Shown here in pieces: positions 11,437 to 22,685 of a stretch of DNA of 64,000 nt (positions are counted from its first letter, which is position 1; every line of letters starts with the position of its first letter). Source of the DNA: Lactarius indigo (Eukaryota; Basidiomycota; Agaricomycetes; Russulales; Russulaceae); NCBI GenBank assembly GCA_025766275.1, contig JAFKAC010000031.1, forward strand, positions 642,841 to 706,840, in the 5' to 3' direction. The position numbers were made by a program, and so were the translations under genes. The notes below the pieces were generated by a model, which was not told the DNA's origin, did not search any database, and was given only the letters and a program-made list of their open reading frames with translations.

Positions 11437-12668
11437 GACATGGCGGATACGGAACTGTGACCTGCTTCATATTTCACTCAAAGTAACACATACACAGTTT
11501 TAATGTCATTTTCTACAGTAATAAACAAAACATAGTGTTGGGCATATCCCGACGGGCAGCGACTGGGGTGAGGCCGACGGAAAACACATTACAATGAATG
11601 AATGAATAGCCTTTGTCGCACGGAGTACGTGCCTTGACTGCATTCTGTGAATAGACGTGGCCGCGTGGCATATCTAAAAATAACACTCTACGGGTGCTCA
11701 GAGAAAGGAAGAAAAGACCTGTTCCCTCGCGGCAGAACGACGAAGTGTGCGTGTCTAAGGCAGCCACTTCTCTAGCGTCGAGGCAGCGTCTATGTCTATG
11801 CGCCTCACATCTCTATCCCTAGACCCGGGAAGCCCCCTCGCATAGTGACTGTAGTGCTTATGTTCCGCGCAACTGAACTAGCGGCGATAATTTGACAATC
11901 ACCCTGGCTCCGCCGTGTCGTTATACTGAATGGAAATGAGCCTTTTTACACCGGGCGGCCCTGATGGATCACTTCCATCAACGCCCGGGTGTAGTCGTGA
12001 GCTATCGGGGATTAACTTGCGTAAACGCATTTGATACGCTGCTGCGCAATTTCCCTCCTGAGCATACTTGCATCGCTTTTGAGTCGGCGCCACCGATTAT
12101 TTGCAATTTTTTTGGTTGGAGCGACACTCAACAACAAGTGGGGACTCGCGCCACTACGCCACTTTTTTTGCGTAGGGTGGATACCCCAACTTGTCCGTGG
12201 GATACGAAGCGGCGGCGGGGATGCTTCGATCAGCACCATAACTTCTAGTGACAATGACATCGCATTTGCACGTGTAGACCACTGGCACAAGGAATAGGCC
12301 AATAGGCAGAGGGCAATAACATTCGGCATGAAGTTAACCTCCCTCGTGCATTCTCATGCTATCGCTGAAATGCGCAGCAACATGGGTCGATTGAAAGAAC
12401 GGAGCGCTGGGTGGTGGTGGTGCCAGTGGGAGAACGCCTGAGAAGGATGTCGAGCATATGGGAATTGGTTTCCCAACTGTTTCCCCCTCAATCGCCACCA
12501 GCCAGCGCTCTCACGCCCATACAGCACCCGTATCGTCAGCCGCACGTCAAGCCCTATTTTAAAAAGAACGAAATTGCCCGCCCCATGTCAACCATCCCTA
12601 GAACTATCCCCCTTGTCTTCGTATTTCCTTGGCACCAAGAATCTGCTCTATAACGCCCTCTCATGACC
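11437..12668. other. Intergenic, no gene seen
   Basis: The ORFs at 11513-11767 (-), 11899-12093 (-), 11964-12248 (+) and 12012-12329 (-) show no family signature and overlap one another on opposite strands. The segment just before 12669 is the likely promoter and leader of the cupredoxin-like gene. Confidence 0.45.
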
Positions 12669-13643
12669 ATGAAGTTCTCTCTTGCCTTGGCCACTGCCTT
12701 CCTCCCTGTTATTGTGAATGCCCAGTATGGCCCTCCGCCTCCGGCTCCAAGCTCTAGCTCTTCTTCCTCTGCTGCCGTTCCGTCAGCACCTACGAGCAGC
12801 TCGACCAGCGTCAATGTTCGTTGCGCATTCGGTATTCTGTCTACTTTGACGTGTTGACGTCCCTCAGGTCGACGTCGCCCCTGGAGGTGCACTGTCGTTC
12901 AACCCGTCGGACTTCACCGCGGCAAATGGCACCACTGTGACTTTCTTCTTCCCCCAGTACGATTTTCCTCATGGTCACTATGTACTTGCAGCGGTGCTCA
13001 CACATTTCCCTCACAGGAGCGCTTCTCATTCCGTCACGCAATCTTCGTTCGCGAACCCCTGCACGTATTTAGCAGCGGCCAATGGCGCGCCTGGCGGTTT
13101 CGATTCCGGCCTGCAGACCGCGAAGCAGTTCACCATCAAGATTACAAATGACCAACAGCGTAAGCCAACATTTCCGTCACCGTCATTCGTCGTCGTTAAT
13201 CCTTGCTACAGCGATCTGGTTCTTTTGCAAGGCGTCGAAGCACTGTGGTCTCGGAATGGTCGGGTATGTTGTTTTTGTTTTTAATTCGCCATGTACCAAC
13301 GGATTCGTGTAGTTCTATTAACGCCCCGACCACTGGATCGAACACCGCTGCCGCCTTCTTGGCCGCTGCGAAGGCTATCGGCACGAATGAACAGACCGTG
13401 GGTTACTCACCATTCTTCGTATGCTCCACATGCTAATGATGTCCTTTGTGTGACATATAGGTATCCGATAATGGACCAGTGACAGGTGGTGTGAACGCAC
13501 AAGCGACGGCCACGCCCGCTGCTACATTTGCGGCATCTTCTCCGGCCAGTTCACCGAGCACCTCCAACTCGGCAGCAGACCACCTCGTTGCAAGCGGGGT
13601 CTTTGCGTTCCTGGCTGCAGTATTTGGCATAACGTTAGCGTGA
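12669..13643 (+). CDS. Secreted GPI-anchored cupredoxin-like protein
   Basis: The start MKFSLALATAFLPVIVNA is a signal peptide (an ATG six bases earlier, at 12663, is the alternative). It is followed by a Pro/Ser-rich linker. A plastocyanin/cupredoxin domain follows across several exons: VDVAPGGALSFNPSDF, TTVTFFFPQ, SASHSVTQSSFANPCTYL and PIWFFCKASKHCGLGMVG. The His, Cys, His and Met expected as type-1 copper ligands are all visible (HSVTQ, FFCK, KHC, GLGM). The C-terminus is Ser/Thr/Ala-rich and ends in the hydrophobic segment GVFAFLAAVFGITLA, typical of a GPI-attachment signal. All GT-AG introns keep the frame and I see no break. Such proteins are common at basidiomycete cell surfaces; the function here is inferred. 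Confidence 0.88.
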
Positions 13644-14398
13644 GCGTGTAATCACCATGATGGTGCAAGAGACTTTATTGTCATGCGTAATGACTGTGAA
13701 CTTTACTTGAGGCGTTCTTGCCACCAGGCGTCTGATATTAGTAATACACTACCTACTAGGGTACTGTCTTATGATGGAAGCACGGAACCACTAGTCTGAT
13801 TTCGCTTTGCAAGCGAAAGAGCAGCGTGAGACCTGCCAGTGAGTAATTAGGCCTAGCTAAGTGGTCGTGTTCTCAACGTGCTTACACGGTGACCGGTGAC
13901 CTCGTGGATTACGCGATTACGTCTGGATATGTGTTGTTTGTAAGGTTTGCTTCCATCATAACACTATCGAAACGCAGGCCAGTGTACTCAGGCTGCCACG
14001 GCACACCTAACTTTACTGAAACTCTCCTTGAGTCAGGTCCAGGCGCTTGTACCTTTCTGATAGACTAGAGGCTGGAGGCAGACGAACTGTGGGTAGTATC
14101 ACCAGGAACGTGTGCAGACGAATGGCACGTTCATTGCTGTTCAAACGTTCAAAGTGCGCTGTATTAGGGCCAGAGTCGTTAATAATACTCAGGCGCTAAC
14201 GCGCTGGGCTGTTGCCTCAGGTGCTTTAACCGCGTTCACACCTTACGAGTGCGTTATTAGTTAATTTTCTCATCGATCTATGATAGGGTCTGAAGATCTG
14301 AAACCTTAGGAGACTGACACGTTCCGGGCTCGTCGTCTGCCGTCGTTCATATTGAAGTATATGTTCACGATTTACGATCCGCTGCTGACGGCACTAAT
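13644..14398. other. Intergenic, no gene seen
   Basis: No ORF or exon chain is recognisable. The segment carries the 3' flank of the cupredoxin-like gene and the presumed upstream region of the small gene at 14399. Confidence 0.5.
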
Positions 14399-14932
14399 AT
14401 GGCAACTTTTGGCAGTATTTTGATCCCATACACTCCCTTGGTGTCCAGTGTTGTTAAAGACGATTTGATGTTGAAGAGGAATGATGATTCCTCTTCACCG
14501 TCAAACCTTCTCAATAAGGAAATCTATGAGACCATCAGCTTGAAGGAATACAAGATATCCAGCATGTGTTCATGAGCATTCCATATGGAGAACAAATCAT
14601 TTTCGAGCCAGGGCAATGGACAAGACCATTGACAGTGGGATCAAAACGGGCTGATGGTTTCACGAGTGACGTTATTCATGCTGACAATGTCATTGGCATG
14701 CGTACGTCTTGAGGTGTGTCGCACGTTGAGGGTGTGTTAACGTCAGTTTGTTTGGTACAGTGCGTATCTCGCTCTTGAACCGGTATCGCTCCCCTCGAGG
14801 CAACCACTCGTAGCATATCTTCACTCACGCCTGGTTGGAGTCCCGAACACGCACCCGCTGCATGAGCAATCTTTCCCCGAAGTGACGCTTCTTAAGTGGG
14901 TCCAACGAGAGCTTGCGAGAGGGCCGTTGTAA
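14399..14932 (+). CDS. Unknown small protein, two or more exons
   Basis: I do not recognise this gene, but the text reads as coding. ATG 14399 opens MATFGSILIPYTPLVSS. A second frame then gives QDIQHVFMSIPYGEQIIF, EPGQWTRPLTVGSKRADGF and TSDVIHADNVIG. A last exon after acceptor ttggtacag gives AYLALEPVSLPSRQPLVAYL and ends HEQSFPEVTLLKWVQRELARGPL before TAA at 14930-14932. The first two pieces differ in frame near 14555, so either a base is wrong or an intron or start is misplaced. The second junction needs a GC donor or an extra base. It may be a real lineage-specific gene or a decaying one. Confidence 0.4.
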
Positions 14933-16014
14933 AATGCTAATGGCCGCCTCATCCAGTCTGTCAGGGACAAAAGCAATCGTGCTGGATCAATACCGACGTG
15001 GCAATCCCAATCGCTCATGGCTATGGTTAATGGCACGAATGTACGATGGACCCCGCACAGACGCAATCGACGTCCGTATCGTATCTACTCTCATCTCGTA
15101 TGTGACGAGGTCAGCACTCCGGCGATTTGTCCAGACGAAAGTAGTGGTTGAGCATCGCTGTAGAGACAATGCCAGCGCCAAAACAAAATGTTCCAATACC
15201 AAAAAAAGGTAGACCATACCCTAAAGCGAAGGGACTCTTTACTGAAATTGGTCTTCGTGCGCCTTGTTTGCCTTCCTCGGTCTGACACTAGAAGCGCGCC
15301 ACAAGCGGCCGACGGTGATATGCGACAGTGTCCGCGGGCGGTATTTAAATCGCGAATCCACCAAACCAACCAATTGGTTATGGATTCCTGAAACGAAACG
15401 AAACCAATCGTGTCGAACATGGAGACGCAGACCGTGGAGTACATAAAGGGTGGTGGGCATAATACTGACATCTGCCAAATGGAACTTCGAAGTACCAGGC
15501 AGCCATATCTATTGCAACACTGTAACTGCCGCCTACATTATACTGACATTACCCCTATACGTTCCAGTTGACGGCATGAATGACAATCTGGCTGATGGCT
15601 GACAGATTTCGACTGACGATGTTGCGGCCATCTACCTACCAATTCGCTGTGTCGGACACCTCGCGAGAAATCTTCTACCCGGCCTTCTGCATAAATGATC
15701 CCACTCGCAGATTTCTCGCCGGTAACTTTACACACCACAAAATCAGCCGTGGATTTCATCGTAGCGCCTGGCAAGAGTTTGGGGAACAACCCAGATACAT
15801 TTATTGTAACACCGTAGTTACATCTCCCTACTACTCCCACCGTGAATGTCCATCATGACTCGTTACATCATGACTCGTTACTGTAAGACCAACCAGTTGC
15901 CCGTGGCTTATTGGGCTTCCATATTGGGATATTAGGGACACCGTTGGCTGAGTGTATAAGTACTACACAGTGCTACTGCTAACTCACTAACTAAAACAAC
16001 ATCCGCGACTCCAG
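14933..16014. other. Intergenic with short tandem repeat
   Basis: No recognisable gene. The ORF at 15091-15471 (-) and its neighbours have no domain. A perfect 15-bp duplication is listed separately. Confidence 0.45.
15851..15880. repeat. 15-bp perfect tandem duplication
   Basis: The unit catcatgactcgtta is present twice head to tail, about 135 bp upstream of the MOG1 start codon. Confidence 0.85.
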
Positions 16015-16710
16015 ATGATGAGGAATCTCGTCGACACAGAGCTCTTTGGTGGCGCCATTATTGCTACTTACCCCGAGGGCTACATCGACGCGTCGTATGT
16101 CATTCATTGATCGCCAGTCACATAACAGTAGCCTTAGCACCTTTCCAACCGTCTTGGCCCAGGCTACTCCGTCAGGTTCCCGACACGCAGGAGGTCTACC
16201 TCTCACCAGATTCTAACGACAGCATTGTCCTAGAAACGCTCTCTCGAGTCCCTGCCGACGACTCTTCTGATGCAGCAAAGTCTGAGATATTTCAATTTTC
16301 GCTCGAGGGGGGGCCTCTATGATTCCTGTTTTTCGTTGACTTTTTGCGCGCGCTCTCTTATTAGGTTCCACTTCGACTCCATTGCACACGACAACGAGGC
16401 GCTGTCCTCTTCTGTCGAAGACGTGCATACGATCACCAATGATCGCGAGGGCGACGAGACTCCCTCGGTCATCGTCCTGCGCGGCCGACAGGGCGTCCGG
16501 AAGTTCAACTCGACGTCCGTGGACGACGTACGGATCTTTTTGGCGTTGTACAGGGTAGAGGAAAAGGGGGTCGACCTCGTCCTGACGCTCAACTTCCCCA
16601 TGAACGGTGAGGGCTTCACCCGCACCGAGGAGGAGTACATGGAAGCCAAGAGATGTTTCTATTCCATCGCTACCAGTCTTCATATCATCGACTTTGGTTT
16701 GTTCGCGTAA
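16015..16710 (+). CDS. MOG1: MOG1, Ran guanine nucleotide release factor
   Basis: Mog1 binds Ran, promotes nucleotide release and supports nuclear protein import. Exon 1 (from ATG 16015; a second ATG follows directly) gives ELFGGAIIATYPEGYIDAS, the conserved N-terminal strand. After an intron comes LRQVPDTQEVYLSPDSNDS. After a second intron (acceptor cttattag) comes FHFDSIAHDNEA. The last exon continues VRIFLALYRVEEKGVDLVL and ends ATSLHIIDFGLFA, the usual Mog1 C-terminus. About 185 residues, in the family range. Both introns are GT-AG and the frame is unbroken. Confidence 0.9.
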
Positions 16711-17426
16711 TATGAGGAAATTCTTTTCGTCTGTTCGTGAAATCGTGACCGAATATCGCGTCAGCGGGTCTTGCGGAAGTTGCGTGCTCGTGCTCTGCAC
16801 GATTCATTTCTACGTGAAGCTCGGCGGGTGTCCCGTCGCCACGTTGATGACTTGGTCGATTCATTCTGAGAGCATCCCCGCGGACTTTCGCGACCCCTTT
16901 CACACTTTGCACGTTTGCGCTGCTACGCCGCACGTTGTCACCGTGACGTCTCATCCGCAGTCCGACCTCCCATCGGACCCCATGACTCACTGCAGGGTGC
17001 AACCTCGTTTGGTATCACATTGACTCGACCCTAAAAACGAATCCCACATGACACCCCCAAAATCAAACCTACTCAGAGGTTCCCGGGTTATGGAGAACGC
17101 GAAGAAGCAATCTACTGTCATGATGACTTGGGCGGCATCACCCTCACCACTCGAGTCGAGTTTTACGCCACCCTCATCTGACCTCGATCGAGGAAGTAAC
17201 AGAACAACAACACAAATTTTTTTTTTGACAGCATCAACTCCGCGGTACAGGGTTTGGAGCAAAGTTTTCACCAATTGAGGTATAAAACAGTCATGGATAC
17301 AGCGTCAGCCGAGGAACCAAAACGAGGGAACAACTATAGTACACTTCAAGCGCGGCCAGAATTTGGGTGGGGGGAAAGCAACCAATTTATTGCCACTCAT
17401 GAGAGACCGTGACCCACCCAGAAAGC
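16711..17426. other. Intergenic, convergent 3' flanks
   Basis: This lies between MOG1 (+) and the MIT protein (-). I see only a poly-T run at about 17217-17227 and no coding signal. Confidence 0.5.
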
Positions 17427-19066
17427 CTACGTGGTTTCCTGCTCTGCTTCTGCCTCTGGCTCCTCGTCGATGCGTTCGTGAACTGGTGCATGATGCGCTT
17501 CCACGGCAGCCTTGGCTTCTCGTTTGCGTCTTGCCGACTCCTTGAGCTTGTCCCACCGCTCCCGGAATTTCGCGATCATCGCTTTCTACATTGCTGTTGA
17601 GCAGAGAAAATTAAAGCTCTCAAGAAAGATAACGAACCTGCTTTTCGTTCTCCACACGCATAGTGCGAAGCTCCTCCTCTAGCTCTTTGACTCTACGAGA
17701 AAGCTGCGCATCTCTATCTCGATTCGTACTGATCGGAACTACGGGAGGCGGAGGTGGGACCAGATTGAGACTTGCGATGTCGAATGTAGATTGGCCAGGT
17801 CGTTGTGCTGCGTGGAGGGAAGCGCCCATTGCTCTTTGCGCCTGCAATCTCGGCGATCAGCAAACTGGCTAGAGGTCTGGTGGGCTGGAGTACCTCTCGA
17901 CGAGCAACGGCAATGTTTTCTCGAAGCTGTTGGTCGTGTTCTTGTCTCAATTTCAGCATTCGCTCAGCAGTTTCTAGTCGCTTTTGCGCCGTTTCGAGTT
18001 CGGAGCGGAGTGTCTTGTTCTCCTCTTTTAGCACCGACGGCGAAGGCTCAGATTTGGACGGGATGAAACAAAACGAGTCAGACGAGTCATAATCTTATTT
18101 ACGTCTGCATTCAGTATGGCTCACACTCCGTAAGGGTACGCACCTTCTTCCGCTATCTCGTCAAACTCATTTCGCAGATCAATGACTGACTGCGCAGGTG
18201 GGAAGCTTTCGTAGCGTCGGGGAGACGGGCGTCGTCAATTGTGGTCGGGGAAGAGCTGTCTGGAGACTGGGCCTTCGAGCGACTGCCGAGGAACGCACGT
18301 CTGGAACGTGCACTGCCCTCGGTATCAGTATCACTACTGTAGCTGCCATTCCGGCCGATATCGCGTTGCGGGGACTCGGTGAGCCCAAGAGAGGTGGTGG
18401 CGAACGCCAGAGGCTGAGAGACGTGATCTAGGTGTTCCATGGCCTTCCAAAAGGTGTTGAAGGCATCGCTGGCATCCGTCGACTGCGGCCGCATGGCGCT
18501 GAGTGGCAGGCGATCAAGAAACTAGGTGCAACGTGCGACAGACCTGTTGCCCCAACAGCATGAAGGACTCGTCAACCTGGGAATCTGGCATTCTTCCCCC
18601 CTTTGGATACGGTAGCGGCGAAGCAGAGGATCCGTGCGTTGGGGGCGGCGAGGCGGGCAATGGGCGCGGTGGCGCTGGTTTTTGGGGCAATGCTGGGTCC
18701 ACGCCCTCCTCTCGAAGAGCAGCAATCCTTCTCTGTAATTCCTTTGCTGCCTTGCTGTGCTCGTTGAAGAGCATTCTTAGCGTTCTCTTCGTCTATACGG
18801 TTTGTGTGAGTCGGGTCGGAACGCGAAATGTAAGAGGCGAAGCACGCAGACATTTTCATCGTTTGAGGCCTCTATACAGGATTGAAATGCATCCGCAGAC
18901 TTTTGGTGCTCTTCGGCAGCAGGAATGAGTAGACCCTTGGAGGTGAATTCGTCAGCATTGGTCGCATGCTGGTGTGCCTGTGATCCGACGGTTATGTTAA
19001 CAGAGAAGTTGATCCCCACTATTATATGGGCGTTACCGCATTTAAAGGAGTCGTCGAAGTGGACAT
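17427..19066 (-). CDS. MIT-domain coiled-coil protein, Atg38/NRBF2-like
   Basis: A short first exon (ATG 19066, MSTSTTPLNA) is joined across a 59-bp intron (18978-19036) to AHQHATNADEFTSKGLLIPAAEEHQ. This gives an N-terminal MIT-type helical domain that ends NEHSKAAKELQRRIAALREE. The PLN-AHQ opening recalls NRBF2. A Pro-rich linker follows, then DAFNTFWKAMEHLDHVSQPL. A Ser-rich segment follows, then a long coiled coil (LKEENKTLRSELETAQKRLE, VKELEEELRTMRVENEKQ, AMIAKFRERWDKLKESARR). The order MIT then coiled coil matches Atg38/NRBF2, the autophagy PI3-kinase complex I subunit. That assignment is inferred from architecture, and another MIT coiled-coil family is possible. Introns are GT-AG and the frame is intact. 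Confidence 0.7.
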
Positions 19067-19327
19067 GGATACGTCAGGGTGGACCGCAAGAAGTAGATGG
19101 GCACGGGGGCACTTTTCGGAGAATTAAAAGCAAATTTTAGAGGCAGACGCTCGCCTCCGAGCCTCGAGTCCACAAGCCCAGCGGAATCACTCGGCCCGCC
19201 AAACAAGGCGCAGTGAGGACTCAGTGAGGCAGTTCAGACTCGACTGGGGGTAGTCGACATCGACATTCAATATATTTCTATGTAGCAAAATAACTACTAC
19301 CAGTCTAGCGCAGTGCGTCCAATTATT
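19067..19327. promoter_or_regulatory. Bidirectional promoter region
   Basis: A 261-bp gap separates the divergent start codons of the MIT protein (-) and the hypothetical gene (+). Any core promoters for both must lie here. No single motif is convincing. Confidence 0.45.
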
Positions 19328-20241
19328 ATGAACCGTCTTGCTCCAGTTCTCTACATCAGATCTACACTGGCCAACTCAAGGGCTCATAACAACAAGGTGA
19401 GCCGGTCGGTATCACCCAGGTACCAACTGACGAGGTTAAATAGAAGTCCGAATCGGAGGTGGACGATAACATCGAGAGGACACGAGTCAGGAGTGACGAG
19501 ACGGTGTGCATACATTCAGTTGAGCACTTTGCCAACCAATTGACCTACGCTCACAGCCAGAGACGCCGGGTCCTCCCACACTAGCAGTGAGTCAGCCCGC
19601 CATCCCGAAAGCATCGCCACCTGAGAGGAATAACAAAAAGGTCACTTCTGAGTCCGAGTCCACAACAGCTTCCGTTGCAGGAGATAGTGACTCGTGCGCT
19701 GTGCGCCGCAAAAGTTCACTTCCCTCCATGCGGCGCGGCCCCAGTAGTCCATTCAGAGGTGAACTGTCGGGCGAGACCCCTGCCTGGGTTGACGATGACT
19801 CGTTCGAGGATGTTGTTGTGGAGAGTATCAGCGTCGGCTCGGTTGCCGTGCACACTCCACACCTGACCGATCCCATTGCGCCATTCACGGGCTTTGCGAT
19901 GCGAGCAGAGATCGTCAAGAGCACGAGCATGTATACGGAATTCCGGAAAGCACAAAGGAAGACCTTTCTCGACAAGGTAAGCAAGGCGGCTGAAGAGTCC
20001 GAAGGTGGGCTGTTCTTCGCATCTCGAGAGCGAGGTCGAAACCCTCAGGTACGTGAAGTAAGGGTTGTTTGGTCAGAATTCTTTTTTTAAAAAATGTTTT
20101 CTACGTCAGCTGGACCTGGATATCTCAGATGACGAGTGTTGCTCCGATGAACAATCATTACAACAGCCCCCCGTTGACTATCTCAAGGTGGACATACCGG
20201 ATATCAGCATCACACTTCCCGGCTCTGAGAGTAGCCCATAG
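19328..20241 (+). CDS. Hypothetical Ser-rich protein
   Basis: Three exons are visible. Exon 1 from ATG 19328 ends ANSRAHNNK before gtgagccgg. Exon 2 begins PETPGPPTLAVSQPAIPK after acceptor cgctcacag and holds Ser-rich stretches, then PAWVDDDSFEDVVVESISVG and GFAMRAEIVKSTSMYTEFRK. Exon 3 after ctacgtcag gives LDLDISDDECCSDEQ and ends SITLPGSESSP before TAG. Both introns are GT-AG and in phase. I recognise no domain. The protein is polar, with short acidic motifs and no membrane segment or signal peptide. Confidence 0.65.
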
Positions 20242-20410
20242 TTCCACGCGACTCTTGTAGTGTAGTCGTTTCACAGTCCGAATAAAGTGTACCAGTGTAC
20301 AATAAATGGTTTGGAGAAAAGGCGCGCGCAATCTCGACATCGGCATTTCCCGACAGAGGCCGCATCTTTGCATCCCCTGCTCGACTCATACGCATCTCTA
20401 ACGAATCGCC

Positions 20411-22463
20411 ATGTCTATATTCCAACGCGATCCAAGGGCAGGTGCATTTCTCGGAGGTGACAGAGTATCAGGGCAGGATATTCGAGATCAAAATGGTGTG
20501 TTCTGTATCGCAGCTTCTCGATGTGATTGCGGCCTCATGCACGACTCCAGTGGTCGCGGCACAGACCATAGCAAACATCGTAAAAAGTTCTCTTGGCCCA
20601 TTGGGCCTTGATAAAATGCTCGTCGATAATATCGGGGTATGTCTTGTGGGATCGTCGGACGAAGTTTTTGACATAGAACTTTCGCGGACACGCAGGAGGT
20701 CACGATTTCAAACGACGGCGCCACCATCCTCTCTCTCCTCTCCGTGGAACACCCTGCAGGCCGCATCTTTGTAGATCTTGCACAAAAGCAAGACAAGGAA
20801 GTTCGGCGATGGCACTACTTCGGTCGTGATCATCGCCGCTGAACTGCTGCGACGCGCGAACGAGCTCGTGAAGGCGAAGATTCATCCCACTACCATCATC
20901 ACGGGATACAGGCTGGCGTGTCGTGAGGCTGTGAGATTCATGCAGGATCAGTTGAGCGTGAAGGTCGAACAGCTCGGTCGGGATGCGTTGATAAATGTGG
21001 CAAAGACGAGCATGGCGAGTAAAGTCATCGGAGCGTGAGCATTCCCTTTCTTATGTGGTGTGCGTGTCTGTTGCTCAACCTCGGGCCAGCGATGACGACT
21101 TGTTCGCTCCCATGGCGGTTGATGCCATGTTGGCTGTTAAGACCACAAATACTCGTGCGGAAACGAAGTACCCTGTCAAAGCCGTGAACGTCTTGAAGGC
21201 ACACGGCCGGAGCGCTCGAGAGTCGCTCTTCGTGCAAGGCTATGCGCTAAACTGCACCGTTGCCAGCCAAGGTTCGTCTCCAGTCTACTGTATCTGTGGA
21301 GACGCTCAATTTCCCCTTCATACCAGCGATGAAGACGCGGATCCCGAACGCCAAGATCGCTTGCCTGGACATCGACCTTCGCAAAACACGCATGCAACTG
21401 GGCATTCAGATCTTGGTCGACGATCCGGAGCAACTCGAAGAGATTCGCAAGCGGTACATACGATAATGATTCTCGCGTCGATCGAATTGACACGTCCCAC
21501 TAGTGAGTCGGAGATCACACTGGAAAGGATCCGAAAGATCCTAGCCACCGGTGCCAATGTTGTTCTCACGACCAAGGGCATCGATGACCTCGCACTGAAG
21601 GAATTCGTGGAGGCTGGCGCGATGGCCGTCCGCCGTTGCAGGAAGGAGGATCTTCGCCGCATCGCCAAGGCCACATGGTGGACAGCTTGTCTCGAGCTTG
21701 GCAAATCTGGATGGGGAAGAGACATTCGAGCCGAGCTATCTTGGTACAGCGGAAGAGGTTGTGCAAGAGCGCATCTCGGACGACGAGCTCATCTTAGTGA
21801 AAGGGACGAAGGTGGTTCAACGCGGCCTCTATCATCCTCCGCGGTGCCAACGATTACATGCTCGACGAGATGGAACGTGCATTACACGACACATTATCTG
21901 TGATCAAGCGGACATTAGAGAGCGGGAGCGTTGTGCCTGGTGGAGGTGCCGTAGAGTCCGCACTAAGTATCTATCTGGAAAACTTTGCCACGACATTGGT
22001 ACGTTGTTCTCACGTAGTGTGAACGGTCTCGTTCACCACATGCATGCACAGGGTTCGCGTGAGCAATTGGCTATCGCAGAATTTGCAACCGCCCTTCTTA
22101 TCATCCCGAAGACACTTGCCGTGAATGCTGCCAAGGACGCTACTGACCTCGTAGCAAAATTACGTTCTTATCACAACGCGGCTCAAAACTGCACCAGCAG
22201 GAGACGCCAAGAAGGTCCTTTTGCGTTATGGCCTGGACCTACTTAAGGGCGACGTCCGGGATAATGTTACTGCAGGTGTTCTCGAGCCGACCGTCAGCAA
22301 GGTTCGTAGCCTCAAGTCTGCGTTCGAGGCAGCCGTTTCCTTGCTACGGATCGACGATGCGATTCAAGTTGTTCCTGGTGAGTCTCTTTCTCCCTTTAAC
22401 CGATTCAGAGCTGATAACGACTCGACAGAGCAACAACCAGAGCGTGATGGGCACGGACACTAG
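20411..22463 (+). CDS. TCP1: CCT1/TCP-1 alpha chaperonin subunit
   Basis: This is the alpha subunit of the cytosolic CCT/TRiC chaperonin, which folds actin, tubulin and other proteins. Motifs in order are [70 protein letters not shown] and [17 protein letters not shown]. These are followed by [41 protein letters not shown] and [19 protein letters not shown]. The C-terminus is [11 protein letters not shown]. All introns are GT-AG. Four single extra bases break the frame, near 20803, 21675, 21817 and 22186. Each lies inside a perfectly conserved stretch, for example GAAGT-TC-GGCGATGGC where EVGDG is expected. Skipping them gives a complete protein without stops. They look like doubled heterozygous positions, not decay. 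Confidence 0.93.
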
Positions 22464-22685
22464 TAGTATTGTAGTAGAGGGAAGAAATGTATTAGTCACG
22501 TTGACGCGTAGATCACATGATGAGCAGTGGTTGGTGTGGGTTTGCCTCGCTTTGGTGCTTTTGCCTTGCGTGCAGCGCAGCGTCTGCTCTCCTCCTGGCG
22601 TCATCCTGTCTGTCACTGCATTTCCCAAAAACGATCCGCGCAATCCTCTGTCCTTGTGCGGCGTCCTGCACGCTGCTCGAACCGT

